DNA of 64,000 nt. Source: Streptomyces sp. CGMCC 4.7035 (GTDB lineage: Bacteria; Actinomycetota; Actinomycetes; Streptomycetales; Streptomycetaceae). Under the pieces are notes generated by a model. That model was not told the origin of the DNA. It did no database searches and saw only the letters and a list, made by a program, of their open reading frames with translations. Each line of letters begins with the position of its first letter. Position 1 is the first letter of the stretch. The position numbers were made by a program, and so were the translations under genes. This document shows, one piece after another, positions 36,614 through 49,203 of the stretch. The stretch is from positions 434,001 through 498,000 of the forward strand of contig NZ_CP134053.1 in NCBI RefSeq assembly GCF_031583065.1, read 5' to 3'.

Positions 36614-36630
36614 GATGTTCGCCCGTAGCG
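36614..36630 (+). promoter_or_regulatory. Degenerate ClgR-like box
   Basis: GTTCGC-CCGTA-GCGGAG: left half exact and right half with one mismatch to GCGnAC. About 310 bp before clpC. Confidence 0.35.
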
Positions 36631-36722
36631 GAGGGAACCGGTGCGCGCGGCATGGAGTGTCAGTCCGTACGGGTAAGACATCCCTAGTGGGAGGGGGCGA
36701 CACGCAGGAGAGGCCGTCTCAC

Positions 36723-36739
36723 GTTCGCCAACGGCGTAC
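36723..36739 (+). promoter_or_regulatory. ClgR-binding box
   Basis: GTTCGC-CAACG-GCGTAC matches the GTTCGC-N5-GCGnAC pattern I remember for ClgR in Streptomyces lividans, which activates clp and lon genes. It lies 201 bp before clpC. Confidence 0.6.
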
Positions 36740-36940
36740 TGGCGAGTGGGGTATCTGCCTGGCCTGCGGGAACATCGTCTCGCACCATCGGGTTGGAGCA
36801 GATGTCGGCGTTCGGGGTCAGGAGGCCAAGGACGGTGTCGGCAGTTGGAATGAGCGGTCCCCGCTTGCGGGACTAAGCTGCGGAAGGACAGCGAGGGGAG
36901 CGTCCCCTCACTGCCTGACCGCTCTGAGGAGCGATTAACG

Positions 36941-39466
<2,526 letters not shown>

Positions 39467-39488
39467 GCGCTCGGCGCTTCGCCTGAAA

Positions 39489-39531
39489 GAAAGGGGCTGC
39501 CCCGGGACTTCGGTCCCGGGGCAGCCCCTTT
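39489..39531 (+). terminator. Strong intrinsic terminator of clpC
   Basis: AAAGGGGCTGCCCCGGGAC, loop TTCG, and the exact complement ending CCCCTTTT: a stem of 16 G/C-rich pairs extended by A-T pairs, with a T-run. It is the clearest rho-independent terminator in the window. Confidence 0.9.
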
Positions 39532-39819
39532 TCCGGGTATGGCCGGCTGGTGACAAGCCGCACAGCCGATGTGGTCGGTCCTAAGCGGGATAGTGGAAGA
39601 GCCTATTCGGGCAAAAGGGACTTTTGGTTCCGGCTCTTGGAGTGGGGTCAATGTCGGAATCATGCCTTGTGGGTGGGGTGCACGATGTTTATCCGCACTG
39701 TCAAGGTTCGGGGAAATTTCCGATGAGATACTAAACAGCGTCGTACTTTACGTATTTTGGGCTTCGTGGGGATGTGGTTTACCAAGGGATGGTCAAGTCC
39801 CCGACTTCCCGAGGTGTTC
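39532..39819. other. Long 5' region of the M23 peptidase gene
   Basis: 288 bp that are less GC-rich than the flanks, without a gene. It contains the palindrome GGAAATTTCC (about 39712-39721). I looked for a ydaO-type c-di-AMP riboswitch here and could not recognise one. Confidence 0.4.
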
Positions 39820-40380
39820 ATGTCGAAGCGCGCCACGTCCTACTCGTCCCGTACGTCCCGACTCCGCTGCTGGGCCGCCGTGCTGGCCGCCGGTGCGGGA
39901 GCCTCGGCCGTGTGGGGGGCCGGGGTCGCGGCCGCCGCCGGTAGCACCGCGGCCGGCTCCGCGTCCTGGGTCCACCCGGTCAAGAACTACAAGCTGTCCG
40001 CCCGTTTCAACCAGGCCGGCGGCATGTGGAAGTCCACTCACAGCGGGCAGGACTTCGCTGTTCCGACCGGGACGAAGGTCGTCGCCGCGCACGGCGGTAC
40101 GGTCGTCAAGGCCGGTGGCAACGGCGCGGGCGACGGGCCCGCGTACGGCAACGCGATCGTCATCAAGCACGCCAACGGCACGTACTCCCAGTACGCCCAT
40201 CTCTCGCGCGTCGACGTGAGGGTCGGTCAGGTCGTCGCCACCGGGCAGCGCATCGCTCTCTCCGGCAACACCGGCAACTCCAGCGGTCCGCATCTGCACT
40301 TCGAGATACGTAAGACCGCGAACTACGGGTCCGCCGTCAATCCCGCCGCCTTCCTGCGGTCCAAGGGCGTGACCGTCTGA
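39820..40380 (+). CDS. Secreted M23 metallopeptidase (LytM-type)
   Basis: 186 aa from ATG 39820 with a GAGGTG site. Residues 1-41 form a twin-basic signal peptide ending AAAAG. The M23 zinc site is H74-x3-D78 (HSGQDF) and H158-L-H160 (GPHLHFE). These enzymes cut glycine- or D-Ala-containing peptide cross-links in peptidoglycan. There is no binding domain, so it may act as a small diffusible hydrolase. Confidence 0.9.
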   Translation: MSKRATSYSSRTSRLRCWAAVLAAGAGASAVWGAGVAAAAGSTAAGSASWVHPVKNYKLSARFNQAGGMWKSTHSGQDFAVPTGTKVVAAHGGTVVKAGGNGAGDGPAYGNAIVIKHANGTYSQYAHLSRVDVRVGQVVATGQRIALSGNTGNSSGPHLHFEIRKTANYGSAVNPAAFLRSKGVTV

Positions 40381-40397
40381 GAGGCGGCCCTTGCGGC

Positions 40398-40997
40398 TTA
40401 CGACGCCTGAGCGCCCGAGTGCGCCTGCGTCACCAGGTCGATGGCGACCTCCAGGACCGCCTTGCGCTTGTCCTCGGGGTCGCCTTCGACCTCCTGGAGG
40501 GCGAACATCCCCGCGTGCATGCTGAACAGCGCGCTGACGCAGCGGACCTGGTCGGTCAGGGAGGCGTCCGGGTCCCTGATGATGTCGCGCATCTCCAGCA
40601 TGCGGTCCTTGAACTGGTTGCCGATGCTCAGTTCCCGGACCGTGGCCTGGTTCTCCTGCATGAAGCGGAAGAGCGGGGCGGCGCCGGTCAGCGCCTCGCT
40701 GTAGCGGCGCAGCACCTCCTGCTTGGTCTCCAGGCTGTGCGGCTGCGACTTGCCCCACTCGATCAGCTCGTCCATGGGCCGGGTCAGGTCCTCGAAGATG
40801 CCGACCAGGATCTCTTCCTTGGTCTTGAAGTGGTAGTAGAGCGCGGCCTTGGTGACGTCCAGGCGTTCGGCGATCTCGCGCAGCGAGGTCTTCTCGTACC
40901 CCTGCTCGGCGAAGAGTTCGAGCGCCACGTCCTGGATGCGCTGGCGGGTGTCGCCGCGCCGCTGCCGCTTGGTGCCGTCCATGGTGGTGCCGCCCAT
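40398..40997 (-). CDS. TetR-family regulator of the divergent MFS transporter
   Basis: 199 aa. The HTH (16-62) reads [20 protein letters not shown], then [20 protein letters not shown]. The C-terminal ligand domain is helical, with residues [15 protein letters not shown] in the middle. ATG 40997 has GAGGAGTACGAGG just upstream; ATG 40982 is an alternative. The gene is divergent from the drug exporter, with a large inverted repeat in the gap, so it most likely represses both. Confidence 0.9.
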   Translation of the reverse strand: MGGTTMDGTKRQRRGDTRQRIQDVALELFAEQGYEKTSLREIAERLDVTKAALYYHFKTKEEILVGIFEDLTRPMDELIEWGKSQPHSLETKQEVLRRYSEALTGAAPLFRFMQENQATVRELSIGNQFKDRMLEMRDIIRDPDASLTDQVRCVSALFSMHAGMFALQEVEGDPEDKRKAVLEVAIDLVTQAHSGAQAS

Positions 40998-41067
40998 CCT
41001 CGTACTCCTCGCGCCCCTCGTACTCGCGGAAAACCTACCTGCCGGACGACGGGCGCAAGCCCCCGGA

Positions 41068-42760
<1,693 letters not shown>

Positions 42761-42890
42761 CGGCGCGATCTCCTCGGCCTGAAGGCCCTCGGCGCGGTCC
42801 GTGCCGGGGGCCTTCGGTCGTGTGCGGGGCCGGCCGGGGGCCGCCGCGGCGGGGGCGAAACGCCCTCCAGGCGTGCGCCGGACGTTGTCG

Positions 42891-43391
42891 GTGCTGCGTG
42901 TCACCATCGACGGCGTGGACAAGATGCGGCAGCTTCGGCTTGCCAAGGACGCGATGGATCGGGACTGGGCCGACCCCGGCCTCGACCTCGGTGCCGTGGC
43001 CGCGCACGCGGGGTACTCGCGGTATCACTTCATACGGGCCTTCAAGGCGGCGTACGGCGAGACGCCCGGCCAGTATCTGACGCACCGGCGGATCGAGCGG
43101 GCCGAGGAGATGCTGCGCTCCGCGAACCTTTCCGTGACCGAGATCTGCCATCTCGTGGGGTTCAGCAGCGTCGGCACGTTCTCCGCCCGGTTCAAGGCGT
43201 GGACCGGGCTCACCCCCAGCGAATACCGGGCCAAGCACGTGGGCCGCGGGGCCGCCCTCATACCCGGGTGCTACGCCATGCTCTGGGCCGGCGGCTTCCG
43301 GCCCGGTGCCGAGCAGGGGCAGGGGCAGGGGCAGGGGCGGGGGCAGGCGCAGGAGCGGGAGCGGGAGAGCAATTCCGAAGAAGCGCGGTGA
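42891..43391 (+). CDS. AraC-family regulator (two HTH motifs, no ligand domain)
   Basis: About 166 aa from GTG 42891; the start is uncertain (ATG 42924 is possible). The AraC DNA-binding domain has LDLGAVAAHAGYSRYHFIRAF and LSVTEICHLVGFSSVGTFSA, then WTGLTPSEYRAKH. No sensor domain is attached. The tail ends in a GQGQGQGRGQAQERERE stretch encoded by repeats of GGGGCA (about 43315-43350). It is 60 bp upstream of a VOC gene that it may control. Confidence 0.85.
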   Translation: MLRVTIDGVDKMRQLRLAKDAMDRDWADPGLDLGAVAAHAGYSRYHFIRAFKAAYGETPGQYLTHRRIERAEEMLRSANLSVTEICHLVGFSSVGTFSARFKAWTGLTPSEYRAKHVGRGAALIPGCYAMLWAGGFRPGAEQGQGQGQGRGQAQERERESNSEEAR

Positions 43392-43451
43392 CACCTCCGC
43401 TGCCTACCGTGGCAACGCAAGCAACCGCCCCCGCGCACCCGGGAGAACGCC

Positions 43452-43898
43452 ATGATCAAAGGACTCGCCATCACGACCGTCTGGGTCCTCGACCAGGACC
43501 GGGCCAAGGAGTTCTACACGCAGAAGCTCGGCCTGGAGGTCCGTACCGACATGACCATGGGGGAGGGTGGCATGCGCTGGCTCACCGTCGGCGCCCCCGA
43601 ACAGCCCGACGTCGAGCTGACGCTCATGGTGCCGGGACCGCCCGCGATGGACCCCGAGTCCGCCGAGATGATGAAGAAGCTGGTGGCCAAGGGGGTCCTC
43701 GGCGCCGGAGTGCTGGCCACCGACGACATCCACGGGGACTACAAGAAGCTCAAGGACCGCGGCGTGGAGTTCCTCCAGGAGCCGCAGGAGCGCCCGTACG
43801 GCACCGAGGCGCTGTTCCGCGACGACTCCGGCAACTGGTTCTCCTTCACCCAGCGGCGGGAGGGCGACCTGGATCTGGACAAGGACTGGGTCCGTTAG
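43452..43898 (+). CDS. VOC (glyoxalase/bleomycin-resistance fold) protein
   Basis: 148 aa with two beta-alpha-beta-beta-beta modules: VWVLDQDRAKEFYTQKLGLE and DYKKLKDRGVEFLQEPQERP, then FRDDSGNWFSF. Metal-binding residues are not conserved enough to assign an enzyme; it could be a lyase, dioxygenase-like or ligand-binding protein. GGGAG precedes ATG 43452. The 3' end runs directly into a 13-bp tandem repeat array. Confidence 0.85.
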   Translation: MIKGLAITTVWVLDQDRAKEFYTQKLGLEVRTDMTMGEGGMRWLTVGAPEQPDVELTLMVPGPPAMDPESAEMMKKLVAKGVLGAGVLATDDIHGDYKKLKDRGVEFLQEPQERPYGTEALFRDDSGNWFSFTQRREGDLDLDKDWVR

Positions 43899-44034
43899 AG
43901 CCGGTCGGAAGAGCCGGTCGGAAGAGTCGGTCGGAAGAGCCGGTCGGAAGAGTCGGTCGGAAGAGTCGGTCGGAAGAGTCGGTCGGAAGAGTCGGTCGGA
44001 AGAGTCGGTCGGGACAGCCGGTCGGGAGAGCCGG
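43895..44034. repeat. 13-bp tandem repeat array (about 10.8 copies)
   Basis: Unit GAAGAG(T/C)CGGTCG. The first copy includes the stop codon of the VOC gene; copies 3 and 5-9 are identical, and 10-11 are degenerate. The array fills the gap between two convergent genes and stops 4 bp before the cseC stop. Confidence 0.92.
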
Positions 44035-44037
44035 AGG

Positions 44038-45381
44038 TCAGCCGCTCGACAGCGGCATCATCGGGAAGCTGCCCGTGTTCGTCGGCGCGTGCTCCGGCAG
44101 CCACAGCACCGCGACCGCGCCCTCGGCCGGTACGTGCTCCGGCGCCCCCGCCGGCCGTACGTTGCGGAAGGTCAGCCGCGCGCCCAGCACCCTGGCCTGG
44201 CCCGCCGCGATGGTCAGCCCCAGGCCGTGGCCGACGCCCGAGCGGTCCGAGCGGCCCGTGCGGAAGCGGCTCGGGCCCTCGGCCAGCAACTCCTCGGGGA
44301 AGCCGGGACCATGGTCCCGTACGCGGATCACCCGGCCCTCCACCGAGACCTCGATCGGCGGCTTGCCGTGCCGGGCCGCGTTCGCCAGCAGGTTGAACAG
44401 CACGCGCTCCAGGCGGCGCGGGTCCGTCGTGACCTCCGACTCGTGGATCACCCGGACCGCTATGCCCGCGTCCTTCGCGGCCACCCTCCGGGCCACGAAC
44501 TCGCCCAGCATGATGTCCTGCAACTCGGCACGCTCGGAGGCCCCGTCCAGCCGGGCGACCTCCAGGACGTCCTCCACCAGCGTGCGCATGGCCTTGGCGC
44601 GGTCCAACACCAGTTCGGTGGGGCGGCCGGGCGGGAGGAGTTCCGCCGCCGTGAGCAGGCCCGTGACCGGGGTGCGCAGCTCGTGCGCGATGTCCGCCGT
44701 CACCCGGCGTTCCGCCTCCAGGCGCTGCTGGAGCGCGTCCGCCATCGCGTCGACCGCGCGCGCCAGATCGTCGGTCTCGTCCCGCACGACACCGCCGATC
44801 GCGTCCCGTACGCGGACGTCGGTCTCGCCCTTGGCGACCCGGTTGGCCGCGGCGGCCGCCTTGCGCAGGCGCCCCGACAACTGCCCGCCGATCAGCACGC
44901 CGAGCGCCGAGCCGCCGAGGACGACCGCGATCGAACCGATGATCAACGCCTGGTCGAGGTCCTTCATCACATCGGCGCCGCGGTCCGTGAAGCGGGTGTG
45001 CAGGGACAGCACCCTGCCGTCCTTCAGCGGTACGGCGGCCCAGATGTCCGGCACCCCGTGCGCGCCCTCGGACACATAGGTGGCGCGCCGGCCCTCCGCG
45101 ACCTTCTCCATCAGGTCCCCCGGGATGTCCGGGTCGTCGACCTTGACTCCGAAGGCCTGCGTGCGTCCGGCCTCGTACATCCGCTGGGCCACCCGGATGC
45201 GCTCGTCCGCGAGGTCACGCGAGTTGTCGAGCATCGACACGCGCGCCGCGTTGTGCACGACCAGGCTCAGCGCGATCGCGACCAGCGCGCCGACCAGGGC
45301 GATCGCCGCGCTGAGTTTCCATCTGAGGCCGGTCCGTATGGCCGCGTCGTCCGGGACCAGACGTCCGAGAATCCCCCGCAT
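44038..45381 (-). CDS. cseC: Sensor histidine kinase CseC
   Basis: 447 aa. TM1 is about 23-43, the extracytoplasmic sensor 44-145 and TM2 about 146-167, then HAMP, phospho-acceptor H233 in ADIAHELRTPVTGLL, and the ATPase domain with VRDHGPGFP and GVGHGLGLTIA. CseC senses cell-envelope stress, for example cell-wall antibiotics, and phosphorylates CseB, which activates sigE. It is the last gene of the sigE-cseA-cseB-cseC operon; only 8 bp separate it from cseB. Confidence 0.92.
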   Translation of the reverse strand: MRGILGRLVPDDAAIRTGLRWKLSAAIALVGALVAIALSLVVHNAARVSMLDNSRDLADERIRVAQRMYEAGRTQAFGVKVDDPDIPGDLMEKVAEGRRATYVSEGAHGVPDIWAAVPLKDGRVLSLHTRFTDRGADVMKDLDQALIIGSIAVVLGGSALGVLIGGQLSGRLRKAAAAANRVAKGETDVRVRDAIGGVVRDETDDLARAVDAMADALQQRLEAERRVTADIAHELRTPVTGLLTAAELLPPGRPTELVLDRAKAMRTLVEDVLEVARLDGASERAELQDIMLGEFVARRVAAKDAGIAVRVIHESEVTTDPRRLERVLFNLLANAARHGKPPIEVSVEGRVIRVRDHGPGFPEELLAEGPSRFRTGRSDRSGVGHGLGLTIAAGQARVLGARLTFRNVRPAGAPEHVPAEGAVAVLWLPEHAPTNTGSFPMMPLSSG

Positions 45382-45389
45382 ACTCCTGC

Positions 45390-46097
45390 TCAGGCCTTCA
45401 ACTTGTAGCCGAAACCGCGGACCGTCTCGATCCGGGCCTGCCCGATCTTCGCGCGCAGCCGCTGCACATGGACGTCGACGACGCGGGTGTCACCGCCCCA
45501 GCCGTAGTCCCACACACGCTCCAGCAGTTTGTCGCGCGACAGTACCGTGCCCGGCGCCGACGAGAACTCCAGCAGCAGCCGCATCTCGGTCGGCGTGAGT
45601 GCCACCGGCTTCCCGGACCGTCGTACCTCCATGCCCTCGGTGTCGACCTCCAGGTCGCCGAAGGAGAGTACGCCGCCGACCACCGACGAGGAGTCCTCGG
45701 AGGCCGCCCGGTCGGCGCCGTTCGCGTGTCCGAAGCGGCGCAGCACCGCGCGGATGCGCGCGACCAGGACGGCGCCGTCGAACGGCTTGGTCACATAGTC
45801 GTCGGCGCCAGCCTCCAGGCCGAGCACGACGTCGATCGAGTCGGCGCGCGCGGACAGCATGATGACCGGCACGGTCGACTCGTCACGGATACGCCGGCAC
45901 AGGCTGACGCCGTCGAGACCGGGGACCATCACATCCAGCAGGGCGATGTCGGGGCGGTCGGCGCGGAACGCCTCCAGGCCCGACAGTCCGTCGGGCATGG
46001 CGGTGACCGCGAAGCCGTCCCGCTCCAGCGCGAGCTGGGTGGCCTCGCGGATGACGTCGTCGTCCTCGACGAACAGGACGTGGGTCTGCTCTGCCAT
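45390..46097 (-). CDS. cseB: Response regulator CseB (OmpR family)
   Basis: 235 aa. Receiver: E11-D12-D13, D55 in IALLDVMVPGLDG, and K105 in DDYVTKPFDGAVL. The OmpR-type winged helix contains KPVALTPTEMRLLLEF and GDTRVVDVHVQRLRAKIG. Activates the sigE promoter when phosphorylated by CseC. Spacing from cseA is 9 bp. Confidence 0.93.
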   Translation of the reverse strand: MAEQTHVLFVEDDDVIREATQLALERDGFAVTAMPDGLSGLEAFRADRPDIALLDVMVPGLDGVSLCRRIRDESTVPVIMLSARADSIDVVLGLEAGADDYVTKPFDGAVLVARIRAVLRRFGHANGADRAASEDSSSVVGGVLSFGDLEVDTEGMEVRRSGKPVALTPTEMRLLLEFSSAPGTVLSRDKLLERVWDYGWGGDTRVVDVHVQRLRAKIGQARIETVRGFGYKLKA

Positions 46098-46106
46098 CCG
46101 CTGCTC

Positions 46107-46763
46107 TCAGTTTCTGGCCGGGGCGGGTGTGTCGTCGTTCCCCACCGCGTTGCTGTATTGGGTCTGCGTACTGGACACCCTGGCGAAGTAGGTCGTCCTC
46201 CAGTTGTAGGTGATCACCTGCTCGATGGAGGGATACGTCACCGGGTCGCCCTTCTCGTACGACTGCTGCGTCACGACCAGGTCACCGCGGTCTATCTCCG
46301 CGTAGACCGGTGGCTCCTCAGCCTTGAACACATTCTCGTACCTGTGGTTCTCCATGCGGTACACGTACGCCCCCACGCCCACGGCGTCATGGCAGGTCAT
46401 CACATTCACCACGATGTCGTTCACGGGCCCGCCGGTCAGCTCGCCGTAGGAGACATCGACGGGGTACTCGTCGGCCACGCACGGCTTCAGGGCGTCCTTG
46501 ACCGCCTTCGCGACCTCGGGGTCGCTCTTGACCAGCTTCACCACGTCCTGACGCGTGGGTTCCTGGGTGGTCGGCGAGGCGGACGGCGTGGCGGCTTTGG
46601 CGACCACCGTGTCGCTGCTCGCCGGACCCTCGTCCCGCGCGCCCGTGCCGCCGGTCGCGCAGGCGGAGACGAAAAGCCCGAGGGCGGCGAGCACGGCCAC
46701 CGCCGTGATCGCCGCCTTGAGGGCTTCGCTGGGCTCTATGGTCCCGGTGCCTAGGCCGCGCAA
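46107..46763 (-). CDS. cseA: Lipoprotein CseA, negative modulator of the SigE system
   Basis: 218 aa. Hydrophobic signal segment and lipobox LFVSAC near residue 35, then a Ser/Thr/Ala linker and an extracytoplasmic domain (QDVVKLVKSDPEVAKAVKDA onward) with two further cysteines. In S. coelicolor CseA is a membrane lipoprotein whose loss raises sigE expression; it is thought to restrain CseC. The only good start is TTG 46763, which overlaps the sigE stop by 13 nt, with GGGAG directly before it. This suggests coupled, low translation. Confidence 0.85.
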   Translation of the reverse strand: MRGLGTGTIEPSEALKAAITAVAVLAALGLFVSACATGGTGARDEGPASSDTVVAKAATPSASPTTQEPTRQDVVKLVKSDPEVAKAVKDALKPCVADEYPVDVSYGELTGGPVNDIVVNVMTCHDAVGVGAYVYRMENHRYENVFKAEEPPVYAEIDRGDLVVTQQSYEKGDPVTYPSIEQVITYNWRTTYFARVSSTQTQYSNAVGNDDTPAPARN

Positions 46764-47290
46764 CGCTCCCGCTCCTCACGCTCCAGCGCGCGTGCGTCCA
46801 GGTCGCGGGCCTCCAGCTCCTCGCGGAGCCGGGCGAGCGCCCGGTGCAGCGTGCTCTTGACCGTACCGGCCGACATGCCGAGGGCGGCGGCCGTCTCCTC
46901 CGTGGACATCTGCTCCCAGTGTCGCAGCACGACGACACTGCGCTGCTTCGGAGCGAGCACCTTCAGGATGTCCATCAGCAGGGCGCGGTCGGCGTGCTGC
47001 TCGGTGGCGTCCTCGATGGACGCGTCCGGGAGCTGCTCGGTGGGGACCTCCTCCAGCCTGCGGGCCCGCCACCACTCGGTGCGCGTGTTGATCATCACGC
47101 GGCGCAGGTAGGCGTCCGCGAGGCGCTTGTCCGCGATGCCCTCCCAGCGGCCGTAGGTGCGCACCAGCGCGGTCTGCAGCAGGTCCTGGGCGTCGGTCGG
47201 GTCGGGAACCAGCCGACGCGCGCTGCGCAGCAGCGCGTCCTGCCGGGTGCGTACGTACTCCTCGAACTCGAGCACCTCGCCGTGCGCCAT
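46751..47290 (-). CDS. sigE: ECF sigma factor SigE
   Basis: 179 aa. Region 2: RSARRLVPDPTDAQDLLQTALVRTYGRW. Region 4: LAPKQRSVVVLRHWEQMSTEETAAALGMSAGTVKSTLHRALARLRE. SigE directs envelope-repair genes and is controlled at the level of transcription by CseB/CseC and not by an anti-sigma factor. ATG 47290 has GGAGGCGG upstream. A charged tail ends ALEREERERCAA. Confidence 0.95.
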   Translation of the reverse strand: MAHGEVLEFEEYVRTRQDALLRSARRLVPDPTDAQDLLQTALVRTYGRWEGIADKRLADAYLRRVMINTRTEWWRARRLEEVPTEQLPDASIEDATEQHADRALLMDILKVLAPKQRSVVVLRHWEQMSTEETAAALGMSAGTVKSTLHRALARLREELEARDLDARALEREERERCAA

Positions 47291-47692
47291 TCCAACCGCC
47301 TCCGTTCCCCGTTTTCCGACTTCGTCCGCCGGCCGCGCCCACAGCCGGGTGCCGGTTTCTCCAAAGCCTGTGAGCCTGTGTCAGCTCGTGTACCGCGCCT
47401 TCCGCGGTACGCCTATGAAGTTACGGAGGGGTTGTCACGGGGGTGTCCGAAGAAGCCTGCGGGGAGCGCTCGGCTGTCCGTCGGTTGTGTAACAGCCGTG
47501 GGAACGGGGTAAGGGTGCGCAGGAGTTGGGGTGGTTATGGGGTGATTTGTTCCCCTCGCGGGCACGTGATGCTGTGACAGAGCAAGGCGGGGGATGTGGG
47601 CGGGCTGAGATCCGGGCGCGCGCGGACCGCCCGGGCGCTGTGGGACGGCGGGCGCTTGCGCGGGGCCGTCGTCACGCCCGGGCGGGGCGGCT
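47291..47692. other. sigE promoter region and intergenic
   Basis: 402 bp with no gene recognised. The left part must carry the CseB-dependent sigE promoter (minus strand); I could not identify CseB boxes with confidence. Confidence 0.5.
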
Positions 47693-48649
47693 TCAGGTGA
47701 GCGGGAGGCGGTACAGGCCGCCCGGCAGGGGCTCCACCAGGCCGTCGGAGACCAGGCCGTCCAGGGCACGGGCGCGCTGCACCGGCTCGTCCCACACACG
47801 GTCGAGGGCGGACTGCGGGACCGGGGTCACGGCCTCCCGCAGCACGGCCAGGAGCCGGCCGCGCACCTGGCGGTCCGTTCCCGCGTATGTCTGGCCGCGG
47901 CGCGGCGGGCCGTCGTGCTCCGGCTTCCCGGCCAGCTGCCAGGCGCACTGTGCGGCGATCGGGCACCGGTGGCAGGTCTCGTTCTTCGCGGTGCAGACCA
48001 GCGCGCCCAGCTCCATGGAGGCGGCGGCCCAGCGGGACGCCGTGTGCGCGTCCTCCGGCAGCAGCGCGCGGGCGAGCTTGCGCTCGGCGGCGGTGGTGGC
48101 GTTGGGCGGGTACTGGACGCCGGTGATCGCGCGTGCGAGGACGCGGCGCACGTTGGTGTCGAGGACCGCGTGCCGCTGGCCGTACGCGAAGGACGCGACG
48201 GCCGCGGCCGTGTACTCGCCGATGCCGGGCAGGGCGAGCAGCTGGGCGTGCTCGGTGGGTACGTCGCCGCCGTGCCGCTCCGTTATGGCCACGGCGGCGC
48301 CGTGCAGACGCAGCGCGCGGCGCGGGTAGCCGAGGCGGCCCCAGGCGCGGACGGCCTCGCCGGGCGGTTCCTTGGCGAGGTCGGCGGGGCGGGGCCAGCG
48401 GGCGATCCACTGCTCGTAGACGGGCAGGACACGGCTGACCGGCGTCTGCTGCAGCATGAACTCACTGACCATCACGCCCCAGGGGCCGGCTTCCTGGCGC
48501 CGCCAGGGCAGGTCGCGGGCGTGCTCGTCGAACCAGGCGATGACCGGGGCGTGCAGGGCCCTGTCGGCGACTTGGCCGGTTGGGGCTGCCTCCGGGGGCT
48601 GGGCGGGAGTGGGGGCGGGGGCGGGAGTGGGCGTGGTGGGTGCAGTCAT
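47693..48649 (-). CDS. mutY: A/G-specific adenine glycosylase MutY (no NUDIX-like domain)
   Basis: 318 aa. Removes adenine mispaired with 8-oxoguanine. E63 (SEFMLQQTPV) and D164 (VLDTNVRRV) are the catalytic pair; LPGIGEYTA is the helix-hairpin-helix; the [4Fe-4S] ligands are C219, C226, C229 and C235 (C-x6-C-x2-C-x5-C). The usual C-terminal MutT-like 8-oxoG recognition domain is absent. Instead about 60 residues form a winged-helix-like tail (RGRLLAVLREAVTPVPQSAL). The first 30 residues are a Pro/Thr/Ala repeat. Confidence 0.9.
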   Translation of the reverse strand: MTAPTTPTPAPAPTPAQPPEAAPTGQVADRALHAPVIAWFDEHARDLPWRRQEAGPWGVMVSEFMLQQTPVSRVLPVYEQWIARWPRPADLAKEPPGEAVRAWGRLGYPRRALRLHGAAVAITERHGGDVPTEHAQLLALPGIGEYTAAAVASFAYGQRHAVLDTNVRRVLARAITGVQYPPNATTAAERKLARALLPEDAHTASRWAAASMELGALVCTAKNETCHRCPIAAQCAWQLAGKPEHDGPPRRGQTYAGTDRQVRGRLLAVLREAVTPVPQSALDRVWDEPVQRARALDGLVSDGLVEPLPGGLYRLPLT

Positions 48650-49203
48650 GACGAGTTCGATCCTGCCACGCGAGGGGCCGTGGGGTGGGGGACCGGCTCG
48701 GGGTGGGGGTGGTTGTGTCGGTGGGGGTTGCCTCCGGCGGTTCGACCGGGGGTTCGACCGAGGGTTCCTCGGGCCGGGGCATGGCGCGCTGTCGGAGGGG
48801 GGGCCGGTTGTGTGGTGGCCGACCGCTCGGTGTCGGTGCGCCTGCGGCCGGCCGGCCGGTGGGTCGGGGCGGGGGCCCGGGCGGGGCGTGGCGCTGTCGG
48901 AGGGGGGTGGGTCCGGTTGTGGTGGCCGACCGCTCGGTGTCGGTGCGCCTGCGGCCGTGGGTGGGGCGGGGCCGGGTCGGGGGTATCCGTCCTCGGTCCG
49001 GCGCGAAGCCGTCTGGTGGGAAGGCGCCCGGTGGTGCGCGCCGGCCGCGGCGGGCGGACACCCCCGCCCCGTCCCCTTCCGCGCGTACGCGGCTGCGGGT
49101 GGGTGCGCTCTCCGGGTTGGGGCCCTTTACGCCGTGGGGCGGCTGCGGGCGCGCACGCCCTCCGAGTTGTGAGTGCGGGTACGGCCTTCCACGTAGCCGG
49201 CGT
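48650..49203. other. 554-bp high-GC gap with tandem duplication
   Basis: Very G-rich on the plus strand; frames stay open only because stop codons are rare. It contains a duplicated block of about 105 bp and no recognisable gene. Confidence 0.55.
48786..48957. repeat. Duplicated block, period about 105-107 bp
   Basis: A 39-bp segment is exactly repeated at 48812-48850 and 48919-48957, preceded in each copy by GCGCTGTCGGAGGGGGG (48786 and 48891). Confidence 0.8.

Larger units (their letters stand above)
36510..36940. other. clpC upstream region
   Basis: 431 bp with no convincing gene. It holds two ClgR-like boxes (36614-36630 and 36723-36739) and the clpC ribosome-binding site GAGGAG. Confidence 0.6.

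Noticed and set aside
39540..39819. Possible c-di-AMP (ydaO) riboswitch before the M23 peptidase
   Set aside because: Such elements often precede cell-wall hydrolases in actinomycetes, but I could not match the conserved core by eye. A covariance-model search would settle it.
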